NCBI RefSeq assembly: GCF_002407185.1
Contig: NZ_CP023563.1
Span: forward strand, 3,534,001-3,598,000
DNA: 64,000 nt
From: Brachybacterium vulturis
GTDB taxonomy: Bacteria; Actinomycetota; Actinomycetes; Actinomycetales; Dermabacteraceae
Reading direction: 5' to 3'
Position numbers and translations under genes: made by a program. The notes beneath the pieces were generated by a model, which ran no database searches, was not told where the DNA came from, and saw only the letters and a list, made by a program, of their open reading frames with translations. This document shows, piece after piece, positions 1 to 7,681 of the stretch. Numbering within the stretch: position 1 is the first letter of the stretch; the number at the start of each line of letters is the position of its first letter.

Positions 1-522
1 GGCGCCGAACTCGAGGCGCAGCAGCATCCAGCGCAGGAAGAACAGGATCAGCAGCGGGGGCGCGACCGCATGGGAGCCCAGGAAGCCGACGAGGAACCCG
101 CACTCCAGCAGCATCGACTCCCAGCCGAAGCCGTAGAAGATCTGGCCGACGGAGTGGATCGAGAGGTACAGGGCCCACATCGCCCCGAACACCACGATCG
201 TGGTCCAGGCCGGTCCCTGCTGCGGCAGACCCAGCACCGTGAGGGCGCCGAGCAGCATCCCCGCCAGGCACATCACCCGCAGCAGACGGTCGCTGTACGG
301 GGTGCGGCGCCAGCGGAAGAGCGTGGGCCCCGCCCGGTCACCGGCGCGCTCGAGGAAGTCGGGCGCCGGCAGCAGCCCGCGCTCGCCCAGCAGCACCGGG
401 AACTGGTGGAAGGTGGAGAGGAAGGCGAGGAGGAACACCGCGGCGACGCCGCGCTGGATCACCTCCCGGGCGATCGTGAAGTCATGCCCGTCCAGCAGCC
501 CCAGCCAGCTGCTCCAGTCCAC
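1..522 (-). CDS. Lipase maturation factor family-like membrane protein (C-terminal part cut by window edge)
   Basis: The reverse-strand frame stays open to the window edge, so only the N-terminal ~174 residues are visible. It has several hydrophobic segments. A stretch reading VGQIFYGFGWESMLLECGF, followed by a Pro-Pro and a LRWMLLRLEFG segment, resembles the conserved membrane core of lipase maturation factor (LMF1-like) proteins. In bacteria these are uncharacterised integral membrane proteins; a chaperone role for secreted lipases is known only for the animal homologs. I chose the GTG at 522 because GGAGG lies nine bases upstream. An in-frame GTG at 531 sits directly on that GGAGG and is less likely. 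A strong hairpin (551-573) separates it from the upstream M50-like gene on the same strand, suggesting separate transcription. Family is a homology judgement by eye; the orientation and frame are clear. Confidence 0.7.
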   Translation of the reverse strand, partial: MDWSSWLGLLDGHDFTIAREVIQRGVAAVFLLAFLSTFHQFPVLLGERGLLPAPDFLERAGDRAGPTLFRWRRTPYSDRLLRVMCLAGMLLGALTVLGLPQQGPAWTTIVVFGAMWALYLSIHSVGQIFYGFGWESMLLECGFLVGFLGSHAVAPPLLILFFLRWMLLRLEFGA

Positions 523-550
523 AGCGCTCACCTCCGACGGCTCGGTCCCT

Positions 551-573
551 GCCCCCGATCATCCATCGGGGGC
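551..573 (-). terminator. Hairpin terminator downstream of the M50-like gene
   Basis: A perfect 9-bp inverted repeat (551-559 and 565-573) with a 5-base loop, GC-rich, lies between the stop of the M50-like gene and the start of the next minus-strand gene. There is no U-tract, as is common for actinobacterial hairpin terminators. Confidence 0.65.
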
Positions 574-602
574 GCGGGCCTGTCACGCCCCGGCGCGCGA
601 GC

Positions 603-1319
603 TCAGACCAGACGGAGCAGGTGCGGGGCCAGACCGGTCCAGGCCCACCAGGTGCAGGCCGCGAGCACCACGGCGAAGCTCAGCGTCCACACCCATCCCG
701 GCAGCGGCGTCAGCGAGGCCAGCTGGGCGGGGTCATCGGTGCGGCCGCCGCCGCGGATGACGGTGCCGAGGTGCCGCCAGGCACCCAGCAGCAGGAACAC
801 GCCGCCGGCGAGGGTGAGCACGGCGGTGAGCACCGGGCTCCCCCACCACCACAGCGCTCCCACCCCTGCGGCGGTGCCGAGCACGGCGGCCAGGGTGTGC
901 AGGGAGCGGGTGAAGACCAGCGCGAGCACGAGCACCACCAGCGCGACGAACAGGGCGGTGGGCGCCCAGCCGTGCAGGGCGATCTGGGCCAGCACCGCGC
1001 CGATCAGTGCGGGCGCGGGATACCCGGCCCAGGTGGAGGCCACCCGGCCGAATCCGCGGCGGGGGCCGACGGTGACCGCGTGCCCGGACATGTCCGCGCT
1101 GACCACGAAGCCGGTGAAGCGGCGGCCCATCAGGATCCCGACGCCCGCATGGCCGAGCTCGTGGGCGATCGTCACCGCGAGCCGGGCGAGCCGCCAGGTG
1201 GGCAGCACCACCACCGCGAGCGCGACGAGCAGTGCTGTCGGCACCCACCAGCCGGTGGCGGGGGCGGCGTCGGGCAGCAGCCGCTGCACGATCTCGTGGC
1301 CGAGGGTGGGCAGGTCCAT
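603..1319 (-). CDS. M50-type membrane metallopeptidase-like protein
   Basis: The 238-residue product has a HELGH motif near residue 54, the HExxH zinc-protease signature, embedded beside a hydrophobic segment. Five or six further hydrophobic stretches follow, so this looks like an integral membrane M50-type (site-2 protease-like) protein. A family of actinobacterial M50-like proteins with this size and an N-terminal HELGH is common; no substrate is known. The C-terminal DG motif of true S2P proteases is not obvious, so proteolytic activity is unproven. The start at 1319 gives a short hydrophilic N-terminus before the first membrane segment; an upstream ATG at 1379 would add 20 residues without membrane character. 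No clear ribosome site precedes 1319. A CACCAT hexamer six bases upstream could be a weak leaderless −10. The stop is followed by the hairpin at 551-573. Confidence 0.75.
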   Translation of the reverse strand: MDLPTLGHEIVQRLLPDAAPATGWWVPTALLVALAVVVLPTWRLARLAVTIAHELGHAGVGILMGRRFTGFVVSADMSGHAVTVGPRRGFGRVASTWAGYPAPALIGAVLAQIALHGWAPTALFVALVVLVLALVFTRSLHTLAAVLGTAAGVGALWWWGSPVLTAVLTLAGGVFLLLGAWRHLGTVIRGGGRTDDPAQLASLTPLPGWVWTLSFAVVLAACTWWAWTGLAPHLLRLV

Positions 1320-1388
1320 CCCGCCATGGTGACAGCACCGGCCCGGAACCGGCTGGGAGCCTGGGAGCACAGCTGCCACACGCGAGGA

Positions 1389-1426
1389 CGCCCGCCTCCT
1401 CCGGCAGCTGCCGGAGGCGACGGGCG
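1389..1426 (-). terminator. Terminator of the cold-shock gene
   Basis: A long inverted repeat centred on 1407/1408 has a perfect 10-bp core on each side. After a short mismatch region, six more pairs complete the stem at 1389-1394 and 1421-1426. It lies 40 bases past the csp stop on the minus strand and has no following T-run. A palindrome this long between two genes is best read as a transcription terminator. Confidence 0.65.
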
Positions 1427-1465
1427 CCTACATCAAGCAGTCGCTGCGAGCAGCGACCGGAATGC

Positions 1466-1669
1466 TCAGATTCCGCGGATGTTCACTGCCTGCATGCCCT
1501 TGGGGCCCTGCTCGGTCTCGAACTCCACGCGCTGGTTCTCCTCGAGGTCGCGACGGCCGGTGCCGGCGATGGCGCTGAAGTGCGCGAACACATCGGCGGA
1601 GCCGTCCTCGGGGGCGATGAAGCCGTAGCCCTTGTCGGAGTTGAACCAGGTGACGATGCCAGTAGCCAT
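1466..1669 (-). CDS. cspA: Cold-shock protein, CspA family
   Basis: A 67-residue single OB-fold domain with all the hallmarks of CspA-type RNA chaperones: [16 protein letters not shown] (RNP1-like KGYGFI) at residues 3-18, DVFAHFSAI (RNP2-like) at 26-34, and the C-terminal AVNI. These proteins bind single-stranded RNA/DNA through surface aromatics, all present here (W8, F9, Y15, F17, F28, H30, F31). The start at 1669 is fixed by the AAGGAA site eight bases upstream and by the family length. An open frame continues upstream to 2005 but has no family similarity. The long AT-containing leader region upstream may hold a structured 5' UTR as in other csp genes, though I cannot identify specific elements. 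It is flanked downstream by a strong hairpin terminator, so it is probably monocistronic. Confidence 0.95.
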   Translation of the reverse strand: MATGIVTWFNSDKGYGFIAPEDGSADVFAHFSAIAGTGRRDLEENQRVEFETEQGPKGMQAVNIRGI

Positions 1670-2111
1670 GGCGATATTCCTTCGTAGTCGTGAACCACAT
1701 TCGTGGCCCGGGTATCCGTGACGACGGCGCCGCCGCGGACGGGTTGCGACCGCGGGGGCCGCCTGAACCGCGGTCGACGACAGGACGTCGCCGATGCGGC
1801 CGATCTGGGGCCCGCAGGCCGTGGGGGACCCTCCGGCGAGCGCGGCGACGGATGCGTCGGCAGCGGCTCGGAGCCGAGAGGGGGAGGAGCGCTCAGCGGT
1901 GGCCGCGAGCGGGGTGTCGTACGTGGGCAGTGCGGAGGAGGTGATGAATTCCCAATTTCTTCGGAGTGCTGCGCGACCGTCGTCGGTCGCCCCCGAGGGA
2001 GGCATCCTGCGCCGTGCATGGCAAGACTACGCCATGGCGCAGGGTGCTCCCGCCGCGATGTGACCCACCGGACGATTCCGGGATGCGGCGCGGGACCCGC
2101 GCCCTTGTCCC
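1670..2111. other. 442-base intergenic region between ligD and csp
   Basis: No gene is recognised here. On the minus strand the csp frame stays open up to an ATG at 2005 with fairly G/C-rich third positions, but the peptide matches nothing I know. The region holds a 7-bp hairpin at 1973-1990 and an inverted repeat CATGGC-N8-GCCATG at 2017-2036 whose spacer contains a minus-strand TAGTCT, a possible −10. A small AT-rich spot lies around 1944-1962. The csp promoter and leader must lie here. Confidence 0.5.
1973..1990 (-). terminator. Possible ligD terminator hairpin
   Basis: A perfect 7-bp stem (1973-1979 with 1984-1990) and 4-base loop lies 120 bases past the ligD stop. It lacks a T-run. It could equally be a structure near the csp promoter. 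Confidence 0.35.
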
Positions 2112-4595
2112 TCAGGCCTCCCATCGCACGTCCGCGGCCTCCTTGTCGGGGCGCCAGCCGCGCCAGACGGGGTGGCGCAGCCGGCTGTCCTCGGTGCGCT
2201 CGGTGTGCTGGACCTCGCCCACCAGGTCCGCCCGCACCCACTCGGCGTCGCGGCGGTCCGCGGCGGGCACATCGGCGGCGGGTGGTGTCTTCCGGGCGCG
2301 GGAGCGCAGGCGGCCCCCGATCTGCTCGAGGTCGCGCGCGGTGAAGCCGGTGCCGACCCGGCCCGCGTAGTGCAGCTCTCCCTCGGCGTCGGGCACCGCG
2401 ACCAGCAGCGAGCCGATGCCGCCGCGGCGCTCCCCCTTGCCGTGGCGCCAGCCGATCACCACCACCTCCTGGTGGCGGGCGTTCTTGAGCTTGAGCCAGG
2501 TGCGCGAGCGCTTGCCCGGCTGGTAGACGCTGGACTCCTGCTTCGCCATCACCCCTTCGAGCTGCAGCGTCTGCGAGAGCTCGATCGCATGGTCCACGTC
2601 GCCGTGGTCGGCGTGCGGGAGCTGCACGTGCTCGGTGGCGCCCACCGCCGCGAACAGCGCCTCGCGACGTTCGCGGTAGGGACGGCGCAGCAGTGAGTCC
2701 CCGCCGCGCACCAGCAGGTCGAAGAGCATCACGTGGACCTCGACGTCCTCTCGGGCCCGCTGGACGTCCCGCTGCCGGGTGAGCCCGAGCCGCTGCTGCA
2801 GGCGGGAGAAGGAGGGCCGGTCGCGGCTGTCCAGGGCGACGATCTCTCCGTCCAGGACGGTCTCCCCCGCCGTGCGCAGCGCGGCGTCCACGGCCTCGTG
2901 CAGCTCGGCGAGCTCCGGGAAGGTCGCGGTCATGTCCTTGCCGCCGCGGCTGGTGAGCCGCACCGCCCCGCCCGCGACGGTGGCGATGACGCGGACCCCG
3001 TCCCACTTCATCTCGAAGGCCCACTCGTCCTCGTCACGGATGTCCGCGCGCCGGCCGAGGGTGGCGAGCATCGGCGCGATCGGCTCGCCCCTCTCGATCT
3101 CGGTGTCGGTGTCGGCATTGGTGTCGCCGGCCTCCGGCTGGTCCTTCATCAGATGCAGCAGCCAGTTGTCCTTCGCCTTCTCCTTCGCCGCCGCGGAGCG
3201 GGACCTCCCGCCCATGCCGCCGGTGCGGATGAACGCGAAGCGGCGCGGGACGCCGCCGAGACCGCCGTCGGCCGCACCATGGCAGACCACGATCACCTCC
3301 TCGCCCTCGCGCCACTTCTCGATCTCGATGGCGCCGGTGTCCCAGATGGTGACGTCGCCGCCGCCGTACTCGTCCTTCGGGATGCTGCCCTCGAAGGTGC
3401 CGTACTCGAGCGGATGGTCCTCGGTCCGCACGGCGAGGCGGTTCACCTCGGTCTCCAGCGGCGGCCCCTTGGGCACCGCCCAGGACACCAGCACCCCGGA
3501 GTGCTGCAGGCGGAAGTCCCAGTGCAGGCGCGAGGCGTGGTGCTCCTGGATCACGAACATCGGCTCCGCGTCCTCGAGCGCCTCCTGTGCGGCCTCGCCC
3601 CCGGCACGGGCGGCCGGCACCGGTTCGGGGGTGCGCTCGGGGTCGCGCTTGGCGCGGTACAGCTCGAGCCGGTCGCGGGGCGCGGCGGCCGACGGGTCGG
3701 CGCTCGAGGCGAGGCCGAGCGGTGCGATCGGGTCGACGCCGTCCTCGGCGCGCGCGAGCACCTCGTCCAGCTCGAGCTGGGCGAGATCGGGGTCCTCGAT
3801 CTCCTCCCAGGTGCGCGGGGCGGCGACGGTGGGGCGCAGCCGACCGCGCAGGGAGTACGGGCAGACGGTGGTCTTGCTCCCGTTGTTCTGCGACCAGTCC
3901 ACGAGCACCTTGCCGGCGCGCTGGGACCGGGTCTGGGTGCTGATGACCTCCTCGGGGTGGTCCTCCTCCAGGGCGCGGGCGAGACGGCGCGCGACCTGCG
4001 AGACCTCCCGGGCCGTGGTCTCGCCGTCCAGCGGGGCGTAGAGGTGCAGGCCCTGGGAGCCCGAGGTGACGGGATACGCCTCCAGTCCCATGTCGGTGAG
4101 GATCTCGCGGCACCAGGACGCGACCTGCGCGCACTGGGGCAGTCCCGCGCCCTCGCCGGGGTCGAGGTCCAGGACCAGACGGTCGGGGTGTGCGGGCTCG
4201 AGGTCCCCGTCGAAGCGCCACTGCGGGGTGTGGATCTCGAGCGCGGCGAGCTGGGCGAGCCACACCAGCACCGCGGGCTCGTCCACCAACGGATAGGTGG
4301 AGATGCCGTCGTTGTGCTCGAGGTCCGCACGGGGCAGCCAGTCCGGAGCATGGTCCTCGAGGTCCTTGCGGAAGAACACCGTGCCGGGCTTCTCGGCGGT
4401 GCCCACGCCGTCCACCCAGCGCTTCCGGGTGGCGGGGCGGCGGGAGGCCTGCGGGATCAGCAGCGGGGCGATGCGGTGGTAGTACTGGATCACCTCGCCC
4501 TTGGTGGTGCCCGTGGCGGGATAGAGGACCTTGTCGAGGTTGGACAGCCTCAGCCGGTGGCCGTCGACCTCGACGTGCTGCTCGTGGCTGGCCAT
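2112..4595 (-). CDS. ligD: ATP-dependent DNA ligase D (POL-PE-LIG fusion)
   Basis: The 827-residue product carries the three NHEJ end-processing activities in the mycobacterial order. An AEP-type polymerase domain fills residues ~10-290 and has the DLDPGEG metal motif. A 3'-phosphoesterase domain lies at ~325-480, with the EHHASRLHWDFRL motif and an EYG…GEI-type ending. A covalent ligase domain follows at ~500-820, whose nucleotidyl-lysine is K530 in EMKWDGVR, followed by the LDGEIVAL and GVMAK motifs. With Ku it repairs double-strand breaks by non-homologous end joining. The start at 4595 sits behind a G-run ribosome site. The gene is only 31 bases downstream of the XRE regulator on the same strand, so it may be read through from that operon. 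ku lies on the opposite strand 0.9 kb away. All motifs needed for activity appear intact. Confidence 0.97.
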   Translation of the reverse strand: MASHEQHVEVDGHRLRLSNLDKVLYPATGTTKGEVIQYYHRIAPLLIPQASRRPATRKRWVDGVGTAEKPGTVFFRKDLEDHAPDWLPRADLEHNDGISTYPLVDEPAVLVWLAQLAALEIHTPQWRFDGDLEPAHPDRLVLDLDPGEGAGLPQCAQVASWCREILTDMGLEAYPVTSGSQGLHLYAPLDGETTAREVSQVARRLARALEEDHPEEVISTQTRSQRAGKVLVDWSQNNGSKTTVCPYSLRGRLRPTVAAPRTWEEIEDPDLAQLELDEVLARAEDGVDPIAPLGLASSADPSAAAPRDRLELYRAKRDPERTPEPVPAARAGGEAAQEALEDAEPMFVIQEHHASRLHWDFRLQHSGVLVSWAVPKGPPLETEVNRLAVRTEDHPLEYGTFEGSIPKDEYGGGDVTIWDTGAIEIEKWREGEEVIVVCHGAADGGLGGVPRRFAFIRTGGMGGRSRSAAAKEKAKDNWLLHLMKDQPEAGDTNADTDTEIERGEPIAPMLATLGRRADIRDEDEWAFEMKWDGVRVIATVAGGAVRLTSRGGKDMTATFPELAELHEAVDAALRTAGETVLDGEIVALDSRDRPSFSRLQQRLGLTRQRDVQRAREDVEVHVMLFDLLVRGGDSLLRRPYRERREALFAAVGATEHVQLPHADHGDVDHAIELSQTLQLEGVMAKQESSVYQPGKRSRTWLKLKNARHQEVVVIGWRHGKGERRGGIGSLLVAVPDAEGELHYAGRVGTGFTARDLEQIGGRLRSRARKTPPAADVPAADRRDAEWVRADLVGEVQHTERTEDSRLRHPVWRGWRPDKEAADVRWEA

Positions 4596-4626
4596 CCCCC
4601 CACTGTGCCCCTGATCCGGCGATACG

Positions 4627-4875
4627 TCACGGGACCGGCCGATCGGTCTGCCCCTGAGACTGCTCTCCCGGCCCGGGCTCCCAGCGCAGCAGATCCCCCA
4701 CCTGGCAGTCGAGCACCTCGCAGAGCGCCTCCAGGGTCGAGAACCGCACCGCCTTCGCGCGACCGTTCTTGAGCACCGCGAGGTTCGCCGGCGTGATGCC
4801 CACCCGCTCGGCGAGGACTCCGACGGGCATCTTCCGACGGGCGAGCATGACGTCGATGTCCACCACGATCGGCAT
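4627..4875 (-). CDS. XRE-family small transcriptional regulator (YozG-like)
   Basis: An 82-residue protein that is mostly one Cro/CI-type helix-turn-helix. ERVGITPANLAVLKNGRAK is the recognition region, followed by FSTLEALCEVLDCQVGDLLRW, the usual ending of YozG-like regulators. Its start codon directly abuts the stop of the DUF2975 gene. XRE/DUF2975 pairs of this layout are widespread in Gram-positive bacteria, but their physiological role is not established. It probably autoregulates the pair; the inverted repeat at 5421-5437 is the obvious candidate operator. ligD begins 31 bases downstream on the same strand. Confidence 0.88.
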   Translation of the reverse strand: MPIVVDIDVMLARRKMPVGVLAERVGITPANLAVLKNGRAKAVRFSTLEALCEVLDCQVGDLLRWEPGPGEQSQGQTDRPVP

Positions 4876-5388
4876 TCAGATCACCTCGTCGAGCTCGGAC
4901 TGCAGACCCTCGGCCCGAGCGAGGGTCTCGGTCGCCTGCACCAGCAGCTGCCGCTGCACGAAGATCACCAGCGCCACCCCGGCCATCACCAGGGAGGCGC
5001 CGCAGATCATCCCGATCAGCCCGGGCGCCAGCTCGTCGCCGGGAGTGGTGCGATTGACCACGGCACCGAGCACGGCTACGCCGAACAGCACCAGCGCCTC
5101 CCCCGCCACGGCGCCGATGATCCGATCCACGTGCCGGAACGCCGTCGGCGAGAACACCCGCCCGTGCCGGACCAGGGTGAGCAGCCGCAGAATGCTGACC
5201 CCGATGACCTGGAGGCCGAGCACCCCGAGCACCACCAGCCCGGCGACCGTGACGATCGCCGCGAGCGGCGCCCCGGAATCGTTCATCTCCCAGCTCAGCA
5301 GCGGGACGATGCCGAGCTGGACGGCCAGGGAGCCGGCCAGGGAGAACCAGATGATGACGCGCAGGATCTGGACGGGTACGGCGCCCAT
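4876..5388 (-). CDS. DUF2975 membrane protein
   Basis: A 170-residue protein with four hydrophobic segments (about residues 7-30, 40-65, 90-112 and 122-147), followed by a short charged helix. The layout and the partner XRE gene directly downstream match DUF2975 proteins, whose function is unknown. An AGGAGG site precedes the ATG at 5388 by five bases. A hyphenated inverted repeat lies 33-49 bases upstream of the start, in the promoter zone shared with ku. It is the first gene of a DUF2975-XRE(-ligD) minus-strand unit. Confidence 0.85.
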   Translation of the reverse strand: MGAVPVQILRVIIWFSLAGSLAVQLGIVPLLSWEMNDSGAPLAAIVTVAGLVVLGVLGLQVIGVSILRLLTLVRHGRVFSPTAFRHVDRIIGAVAGEALVLFGVAVLGAVVNRTTPGDELAPGLIGMICGASLVMAGVALVIFVQRQLLVQATETLARAEGLQSELDEVI

Positions 5389-5420
5389 GGCGACCTCCTA
5401 TGTCGAAGAACAGGCTGAAT

Positions 5421-5437
5421 CTATCGCTTGTCGATAG
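5421..5437. promoter_or_regulatory. Inverted repeat, candidate operator for the DUF2975/XRE pair
   Basis: CTATCG-N5-CGATAG forms a perfect 6-bp dyad between the divergent DUF2975 and ku genes. Its position 33 bases before the DUF2975 start fits binding by the co-encoded XRE regulator. It also lies ~75 bases upstream of ku, so ku could be affected. Confidence 0.5.
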
Positions 5438-5511
5438 GTTGCGGCAAGTCTGCGACGAGCACTCGACCGATCGTTCCTGGTCCGCGTGCGCCGCCCGTGA
5501 TGTCATGGGGC

Positions 5512-6438
5512 ATGCGCGCGATATGGAGCGGTGAGGTCACCTTCGGACTCGTGAACGTGCCGGTGAAGCTGTACGGCGCGACACGCTCCCACGACGTCTC
5601 CTTCCACCAGGTCCACGACGAGGACCAGGGCAGGATCCGGTACCAGCGCACCTGCGAGGTGTGCGGCCGCGAGATCGACTACGAGCACATCGACAAGGCC
5701 TACGCCGAGGGCGACAAGACGGTGGTGCTCACCGACGAGGAGCTCGACTCCCTGCCGGCGGAGGACAACGACGAGATCGACGTGGTCCAGTTCGTGCCCG
5801 CGGAGCAGGTGGACCCGATCCTGCTGGGCACCTCCTACTTCCTCGAGCCGGTCGGCCGCTCCGCGAAGGCGTACGTGCTGCTGCGCCGCACCCTCGAGGA
5901 GACCGAGCGCACCGCGATCGTGACCTTCACCCTGCGCACGAAGACGCGGCTGGGCGTGCTGCGGATCCACGAGGACCTGCTGGCCCTGCAGACCCTGCGC
6001 TGGCCCGAGGACCTCAAGGAGGTCGACTTCGGGCCCAAGAAGTCGAAGGTCTCCGCGAAGGAGATGGAGATGGCCGCCGCGCTGGTGGAGCAGTTCAGCG
6101 GCGACTTCGAGCCCGATCAGTTCACCGACGAGTACCAGGCACAGCTGCGCACGCTGCTCGAGGAGAAGCTCGAGGAGGGCGAGGCGATCGACACCGACGC
6201 GACCTCCGGGAAGGAGGGCGAGCAGGACGATCCCGGCGAGGGCGGCACGGTCATCAGCCTCATGGACGCGCTCGAACGCAGCGTCCGCACCCGCCGCGGC
6301 GGCGAGGAGAAGACGACGGACGGCGCGACGACGACCGACGGCTCCGGAAAGTCCGCGAGCTCGAAGAAGAAGTCCAGCGGCTCCAAGAAGAAGTCCAGCG
6401 GCTCGAAGACGTCCTCCGGCTCCAAGAAGTCCGCATGA
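5512..6438 (+). CDS. ku: Ku protein (NHEJ DNA-end binding)
   Basis: A 308-residue bacterial Ku. It starts MRAIWSGEVTFGLVNVPVKLYG, the invariant N-terminus of the family, which fixes the ATG at 5512. The homodimeric beta-barrel core spans about residues 1-255. It threads onto DNA ends and recruits LigD, encoded on the opposite strand nearby. The C-terminus (about 255-308) is a low-complexity Lys/Ser/Gly tail made of near-identical 7-residue units (KKKSSGS), encoded by a 21-base tandem repeat. Basic tails of this type in other actinobacterial Ku proteins bind DNA directly and help Ku slide inward or bridge ends. No good ribosome site is visible, only a G-run. The stop overlaps the ATG of the following SDR gene. 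Confidence 0.96.
   Translation: MRAIWSGEVTFGLVNVPVKLYGATRSHDVSFHQVHDEDQGRIRYQRTCEVCGREIDYEHIDKAYAEGDKTVVLTDEELDSLPAEDNDEIDVVQFVPAEQVDPILLGTSYFLEPVGRSAKAYVLLRRTLEETERTAIVTFTLRTKTRLGVLRIHEDLLALQTLRWPEDLKEVDFGPKKSKVSAKEMEMAAALVEQFSGDFEPDQFTDEYQAQLRTLLEEKLEEGEAIDTDATSGKEGEQDDPGEGGTVISLMDALERSVRTRRGGEEKTTDGATTTDGSGKSASSKKKSSGSKKKSSGSKTSSGSKKSA
6364..6405 (+). repeat. 21-base tandem repeat in the ku tail
   Basis: Two copies of a 21-base unit (6364-6384 and 6385-6405) differ only in the last base, and a degenerate third follows. They encode the Lys/Ser/Gly tail of Ku. The tail length is likely to vary between strains by slippage. Confidence 0.85.
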
Positions 6439-7295
6439 CCGGCAGCGAGGGGCACGTGAGATGCCGGACCATCGTCCTCACCGGGGCCTCTGACGGGATC
6501 GGGGCGGCCGCTGCACGCCTGCTCTCCGGGCAGGGCCACCGCCTCCTCCTCGTCGGCCGCTCCCCCGAGAAGATCGCCGCTGTCGCGGACGAGACCGGCG
6601 CCGAGCCCTTCGTCGCCGACTTCGCCTCGCTCGCGGAGGTGCGCGAGCTCGCAGCACGCCTGCGGGACGCCGCCGACGACGACGGCATCGATGTGCTCGC
6701 GAACAACGCGGGCGGGATCTTCGGGGACCCCCGGCCGACCGTCGACGGCTTCGAGAAGACCTTCCAGGTCAACCATCTCGCCCCGTTCCTGCTCACGAAC
6801 CTGCTGCTGCCCGGGCTCCTGCAGCGCGACGGCAGCGTCGTGAACACCTCGAGCGCGGCGCACCGCTTCTTCGGGCGCCTCGAGCTGGAAGAGCTCGGCG
6901 CTGTGCGCCACGTGAGCGCCCGGCGCGACTACGGCGACGCCAAGCTCGCGACCGTGCTCTTCACCCGCAGCCTGCACCGCCGCTTCCACCACGACGGGCT
7001 CTCGGCGGTCGCCTTCCACCCCGGCATCGTGCGCACCAGCTTCTCCGCCGGCTCCCGCAGCGGCATGCGGATGATCTATCACTCCGCTGTGGGACGGATG
7101 CTCCCGATGATCAGCGCCGCGCAGGGCGGGGCGAACCTCGCCTGGCTGCTCGCCGGCACCCCCGGGGTCACCTGGACCTCCGGGCGCTACTACGACCGCT
7201 ATCGACCCACCGCCCGCGTGCATCCGCAGGCCGATGACCTCCGCCTCGCCGACGCCCTCTGGCACCGCAGCGCCGAGCTGGCGGGCCTGACCTGA
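6435..7295 (+). CDS. Short-chain dehydrogenase/reductase
   Basis: A 286-residue classical SDR of the retinol-dehydrogenase/WWOX-like group. The nucleotide-binding motif TGASDGIG is at about residues 15-22, NNAG at ~94, a catalytic serine in NTSSAAH, and the active-site Tyr-Lys is DYGDAKLA (a YxxxK with Y then K four residues on). Substrate is unknown. I use the ATG at 6435, which overlaps the ku stop by four bases; the GTG at 6456 behind GAGGGG is an equally plausible start and would remove seven residues. Coupling to ku is probably incidental. Confidence 0.85.
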   Translation: MTGSEGHVRCRTIVLTGASDGIGAAAARLLSGQGHRLLLVGRSPEKIAAVADETGAEPFVADFASLAEVRELAARLRDAADDDGIDVLANNAGGIFGDPRPTVDGFEKTFQVNHLAPFLLTNLLLPGLLQRDGSVVNTSSAAHRFFGRLELEELGAVRHVSARRDYGDAKLATVLFTRSLHRRFHHDGLSAVAFHPGIVRTSFSAGSRSGMRMIYHSAVGRMLPMISAAQGGANLAWLLAGTPGVTWTSGRYYDRYRPTARVHPQADDLRLADALWHRSAELAGLT

Positions 7296-7321
7296 GGAGG
7301 CTCGGGGACCGGGCCGTCGCA

Positions 7322-7327
7322 TAGGGT
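7322..7327 (+). promoter_or_regulatory. Candidate −10 of the ABM monooxygenase gene
   Basis: TAGGGT fits the actinobacterial TANNNT −10. It would give a short leader that includes the AAGGAG ribosome site at 7359-7364. Confidence 0.4.
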
Positions 7328-7369
7328 GACGGCGTCGTCCCGCCCGCCCCGCATCTCGAAGGAGCCGCC

Positions 7370-7681
7370 ATGACCGTCGTGGTCACCGCTGTGTTCTACC
7401 CCAGACCCGGCAGGAAGCAGGAGCTGGCCGAGGCCATGCGCCGCGGCATCGAAGCCGTCCACACGGAGGACGGCTGCGAGCTGTACGCGATCCACGACGC
7501 CGAGGACGGCACCCTCACGATGATCGAGAAGTGGTCCAGCGCCGAGGCGCTGGACACCCACGGCGACAGCGACCAGGTCACGATCCTCCGCGCCGACGTC
7601 GCCGAGCTGGTCGAGAAGCCGGCCCTGGTCACCCGGATGACCCCGCTCCCCCGCGGCACGCAGAAGCAGGGGCAGCTCTGA
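7370..7681 (+). CDS. Antibiotic biosynthesis monooxygenase (ABM) domain protein
   Basis: A 103-residue single ABM/YgiN-type ferredoxin-like domain. It has the characteristic beta-strand VVVTAVFYPRPGRKQEL, the ExGCELYAIHDAED stretch, and a MIEKWSSAEALDTH helix-strand element. Members are small dimeric, cofactor-free monooxygenases acting on quinols or aromatic compounds, or heme-degrading relatives. The heme-contact residues of IsdG are not evident, so a YgiN-like quinol role is the better guess. The AAGGAG site six bases before the ATG is strong. The next gene starts within its stop codon. Confidence 0.85.
   Translation: MTVVVTAVFYPRPGRKQELAEAMRRGIEAVHTEDGCELYAIHDAEDGTLTMIEKWSSAEALDTHGDSDQVTILRADVAELVEKPALVTRMTPLPRGTQKQGQL

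Noticed and set aside
1326-1331. CACCAT as a leaderless −10 for the M50-like gene (also at 27793-27798 for the GNAT gene)
   Set aside because: The spacing of six bases is right, but CACCAT lacks the first T of TANNNT; two cases are too few to accept.
6456-6458. GTG start for the SDR gene behind GAGGGG
   Set aside because: Not excluded, but the ATGA overlap with ku at 6435 was preferred; the fold is unaffected.
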